DNA of 64,000 nucleotides, taken from Clostridia bacterium (GTDB lineage: Bacteria; Bacillota; Clostridia; Oscillospirales; Acutalibacteraceae). Positions 61,613 through 64,000 of this stretch are shown piece by piece. The DNA lies in assembly GCA_017432165.1 (NCBI GenBank), contig JAFRJS010000090.1, positions 17,773 through 81,772 on the forward strand, written 5' to 3'. The position numbers were made by a program, and so were the translations under genes. The notes under the pieces are model-generated. The model made no database searches. It had not been told where the DNA came from and saw nothing but the letters and a program-made list of their open reading frames with translations. Numbering within the stretch: the stretch's first letter is position 1; each line of letters opens with the position of its first letter.

Positions 61613-62485
61613 ATGAAAAAACTATTAGTATTAAAATTAGGGGTATTAATTTTAAGTTTGTTAACTTTTGTTGAGTCTTTAGGTGGTATAGCGTGTGCAG
61701 TAAATAACGAATATCAAGTCGATCAGGCAATTGAAGTTGGAATATATATATTAGAAAATAATGCTACACAAACAAATGCAGCTGCATTTTTTGATGTTAC
61801 GGAGATGACAATTCGTAATTATATTTATAGGTTGCAAACAATAAATCCATTGCTTTATCAGCAGGTTAGAGAAATTGTTGAGCGACGCAGATATACAGGT
61901 CGCATCAAAGATCCCATGGACTTTGCAATTGAAGTTGGAATATATATAGTAGAAAATGATGCTACACAAACAAATGCAGCTGCATTTTTTGATGTTACGG
62001 AGATGACAATTCGTAATTATATTTATAGGTTGCAAACAATAAATCCAATGCTTTATCAACAAGTTATAGAAATTATTGAGCTACATAAACATCTGGGTGG
62101 TGTCAGTATTGTTGACTCAGAAAATCGGTCTCCTTTAACAAATAAAGCTAAGCGCCGTAGATATCTTACTAAATTAGAAGATCAAGATGTTTTAGCGGTT
62201 GAAATTGGGGATTATATAGTTAATAATAACGCTACATATATGGATGTGTCCGCAAAATTTGAGATTTCAGAAACGAAAAGCAGGCGGTATGTAAAAAAAC
62301 TAGAAAGAATAAAACCGGCACTATATACACAAGTTAAAAAAATTGTGGAACAACACAAACATCTTGGTGGCATTACCGCTAATTTGGGAGGTCAGCGTGC
62401 TTTAATAGGTAGGCAAAAACGTACCAAGTTTTCTTATGGAACGCCTGAATTTTACATAACTCAGTGCGATTGCGAATTTTTATAG
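61613..62485 (+). CDS. Secreted protein with three tandem SpoIIID-like HTH domains
   Basis: A 290-residue protein, RBS AAAAGGAAGAAG. Residues 1-29 form a signal peptide (MKKLL, hydrophobic core, GIACA). Residues ~39-98, 105-164 and 195-254 are three copies of a unit with the pattern A-E-G-YI-NNAT, A-FFDVTEMTIRNYIYRL, NP-LYQQV-EI-E. The unit aligns with SpoIIID from its LGEYILEHKAT through to LYLDVKKI. Copies 1 and 2 are almost identical; copy 3 is diverged and closer to SpoIIID (AKFEIS, VKKIVEQ). A basic NKAKRRR stretch lies before copy 3. Export of a DNA-binding fold is unexpected; the target is unknown. Confidence 0.8.
   Translation: MKKLLVLKLGVLILSLLTFVESLGGIACAVNNEYQVDQAIEVGIYILENNATQTNAAAFFDVTEMTIRNYIYRLQTINPLLYQQVREIVERRRYTGRIKDPMDFAIEVGIYIVENDATQTNAAAFFDVTEMTIRNYIYRLQTINPMLYQQVIEIIELHKHLGGVSIVDSENRSPLTNKAKRRRYLTKLEDQDVLAVEIGDYIVNNNATYMDVSAKFEISETKSRRYVKKLERIKPALYTQVKKIVEQHKHLGGITANLGGQRALIGRQKRTKFSYGTPEFYITQCDCEFL
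61727..62078 (+). repeat. Near-identical tandem DNA repeat inside the triple-domain gene
   Basis: Two copies with a 198-base offset (61727-61880 and 61925-62078) differ at only a handful of bases by eye, so the duplication is recent or kept uniform by gene conversion. Confidence 0.85.
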
Positions 62486-62568
62486 ATATTTAACAATGTA
62501 AGGCAAAGGCAGGAAATTTGCAAATAAAATATTCATGCAAAGATAATTTAAAGTAAAAGAATTATAAT

Positions 62569-62602
62569 TAATTTGGCAGTTTACTCTGCCAAATTTTTTT
62601 CT
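62569..62602 (+). terminator. Terminator of the triple-domain gene
   Basis: AATTTGGCAG and CTGCCAAATT arms followed by TTTTTTTC. Confidence 0.75.
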
Positions 62603-62654
62603 TTATGGTATAATAAAATAAGCTAAACAGTGCAAAAAATAGGGGATGATAAAT

Positions 62655-64000
62655 TTGAAGTGGAAATATTTTAAAATGGTGAGTAATTATTTAAAGCCAT
62701 ACGTCGGTTTTATTTTAATTGCGCTTGTTTTTATGCTTGGTAACCAGTTTTGCAGCCTTTATATACCAAGTTTAATGGCAAAAATAGTGGATATCGGCAT
62801 TAAACAGCATGGATTTGAAAATTCCGATATGATAAATACGGCTTTAAGCCAAGGCGAGATTATTAGTTCCCAAACGAATTATATTTTTAAAATCGGCTCT
62901 GTTATGATGGTTGTAACACTAATAAGTGTAGTACTTACCGTGGTTTATAATTATATGCTTTCTAAAATATCTTCTAAAGTTTCGAATGATTTAAGAAAAG
63001 ATTTATACAGCAAAATAATGAAATTTTCTTTATATGATTTAAATAAAATTTCTGTTTCTTCTTTAATAACCCGTACAACCCGTGATGCACAAAATGTTCA
63101 CAGCTTTTTGTTTTCCATTACAAATTTTATTATGCCTGTAATTTTAATGGCTGGGGGAATAGGTTTTGCAATTAAAAAAAGCCAAAAATTAAGCCCTGTT
63201 TTGTTAATTGGGTCGGTTTTTGCTGCCGGAATGATTATGATTATTTTTAAATTTGTAATTCCCAAGGTAAAAATAATGCAGCTTCTTGGCGATAAGTTTA
63301 ATTTAATAATGAAAGAACGCCTCAGCGGAATTACCACTGTGCGTACATTTGTAAATGAAGATTTAGAAGAAAAAAGATTTAAAGAATGTAACGACAGTCT
63401 TTTTGAAAATTCAATTTATATAAGCAAATTTATGAGTTTTATACTTCCTTCTGTGGTGATAATTCTAAATTTGGTGAACGTTTATGTTATTTGGGTAGGT
63501 GCCAAAGAAATAGAAAATTCCACCATGGCGGTTGGAGATATTATGGCATTTTTTCAGTATATTATGATGATTATAATGTCTTTTATAATGCTTGTGCTGA
63601 GCGTTATTAGAATTCCAAAATACTGGATATCAGTGGAAAGAGTTTGCAAAGTACTGGAAATATCAAAAAACAGCGATTTTTCAGAGGAAAATTCCAATTT
63701 TTATAACGAGAAAATAGAAAAAATCGAATTTAAAAATGTTAGTTTTAAATATAGTGGCGCCGAAGACTATATAATAAAAAACGTGAATTTTACAATAAAA
63801 AAAGGCGAAACCATAGGAATAATAGGTACCACAGGTTGTGGAAAGTCAACTTTGGCAAGGATACTTTCCGGATTTTTGGTACCAACCGAAGGAAAAATAC
63901 TTTTTAACGACAAAGAAATTAAACCAAACGATAAATTTCTTGGGAAAGTGGGATACATTGTTCAAAATGCGCCTCTTTTTAACGGAGATATAGAATACAA
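62655..64000 (+). CDS. ABC transporter, fused permease and ATPase (3' end outside window)
   Basis: The start is TTG at 62655 behind AGGGGATG; the frame runs to the right edge without a stop (about 448 codons visible). Residues 1-330 have the six membrane helices of an ABC exporter with LMAKIVDIGI near the start. Walker A lies in GTTGCGKSTLARIL near residue 395. Such half-transporters of the MsbA/LmrA class usually pair with a second gene just downstream. The substrate is unknown: multidrug, lipid or peptide. Confidence 0.88.
   Translation, partial: MKWKYFKMVSNYLKPYVGFILIALVFMLGNQFCSLYIPSLMAKIVDIGIKQHGFENSDMINTALSQGEIISSQTNYIFKIGSVMMVVTLISVVLTVVYNYMLSKISSKVSNDLRKDLYSKIMKFSLYDLNKISVSSLITRTTRDAQNVHSFLFSITNFIMPVILMAGGIGFAIKKSQKLSPVLLIGSVFAAGMIMIIFKFVIPKVKIMQLLGDKFNLIMKERLSGITTVRTFVNEDLEEKRFKECNDSLFENSIYISKFMSFILPSVVIILNLVNVYVIWVGAKEIENSTMAVGDIMAFFQYIMMIIMSFIMLVLSVIRIPKYWISVERVCKVLEISKNSDFSEENSNFYNEKIEKIEFKNVSFKYSGAEDYIIKNVNFTIKKGETIGIIGTTGCGKSTLARILSGFLVPTEGKILFNDKEIKPNDKFLGKVGYIVQNAPLFNGDIEY

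Noticed and set aside
61751..62062. A reverse frame with repeated sequence opposite the triple-domain gene
   Set aside because: It is the antisense of the duplicated unit and has no start signals.

Overview
The window comes from a low-G+C, spore-forming member of the Firmicutes, most likely class Clostridia near the Oscillospiraceae/Ruminococcaceae. This rests on the gene set (spoVT, ylmC/ymxH-like, cwlD, spoVM, spoIIE, spoIIID and two Csp-like S8 proteases), the AT-rich spacers, purine-rich Shine-Dalgarno sites, and the canonical rpmG-secE-nusG-rplK-rplA-rplJ-rplL cluster. The placement is inferred from gene content, not from a search. TTG starts behind strong ribosome binding sites are common.

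Layout. 1-7.5 kb: mostly forward-strand housekeeping genes (a DUF2156 tail, a GNAT acetyltransferase, 5-formyl-THF cyclo-ligase, mltG, a class B PBP, tmcAL, folC), then tRNA-Ala. 7.7-12.7 kb: an accessory stretch with an orphan gene of higher G+C, an M23 peptidase, a secreted BspA-type leucine-rich repeat protein, a ferredoxin, spoVT and another orphan. 12.7-18 kb: the glycolytic run pgk-tpiA-gpmI, a Cys-rich micro-protein and ftsZ, all reverse. 18.3-25.7 kb: small secreted or membrane proteins, a CtpE-like P-type ATPase, a ylmC/ymxH-like gene, hemolysin III, cwlD and radA. 25.7-32.6 kb: addB-addA. 32.7-35.3 kb: two convergent, apparently exported glycosyl-transfer enzymes, one a Stealth domain fused to a ricin-type lectin. 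35.6-44.5 kb: tRNA-Pro, an AGCS symporter, spoVM, an XRE regulator, a sigma-like HTH pair, spoIIE, yifB, a zinc protease and Hsp20. 44.5-50.3 kb: a double-glycine-leader protein, the tandem S8 proteases, an LCP protein and a DUF3781 protein. 50.4-56.7 kb: pckG and a complete glucose PTS operon (ptsH-ptsI-IIA-IICB). 56.7-61 kb: an orphan and the ribosomal/nusG cluster with an L10 leader. 61.2-64 kb: spoIIID, a secreted protein made of three SpoIIID-like domains, and the start of an ABC exporter that runs off the window.

The genes support glucose uptake by PTS, lower glycolysis, PEP carboxykinase, peptidoglycan synthesis and remodelling, RecBCD-type (AddAB) repair, and sporulation/germination.

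The accessory genes sit singly or in pairs between conserved genes, often with their own promoter and terminator. Many have a signal peptide or membrane anchor but no recognised catalytic role in the cell. The most unusual is the gene at 61613-62485. It has a signal peptide and three tandem copies of a domain that aligns with the SpoIIID regulator encoded just upstream. With the Stealth-ricin protein, the membrane-anchored GT2, the BspA protein and the orphans, this suggests a surface or host-interaction repertoire. That is inference; nothing in the window proves a host-associated life.
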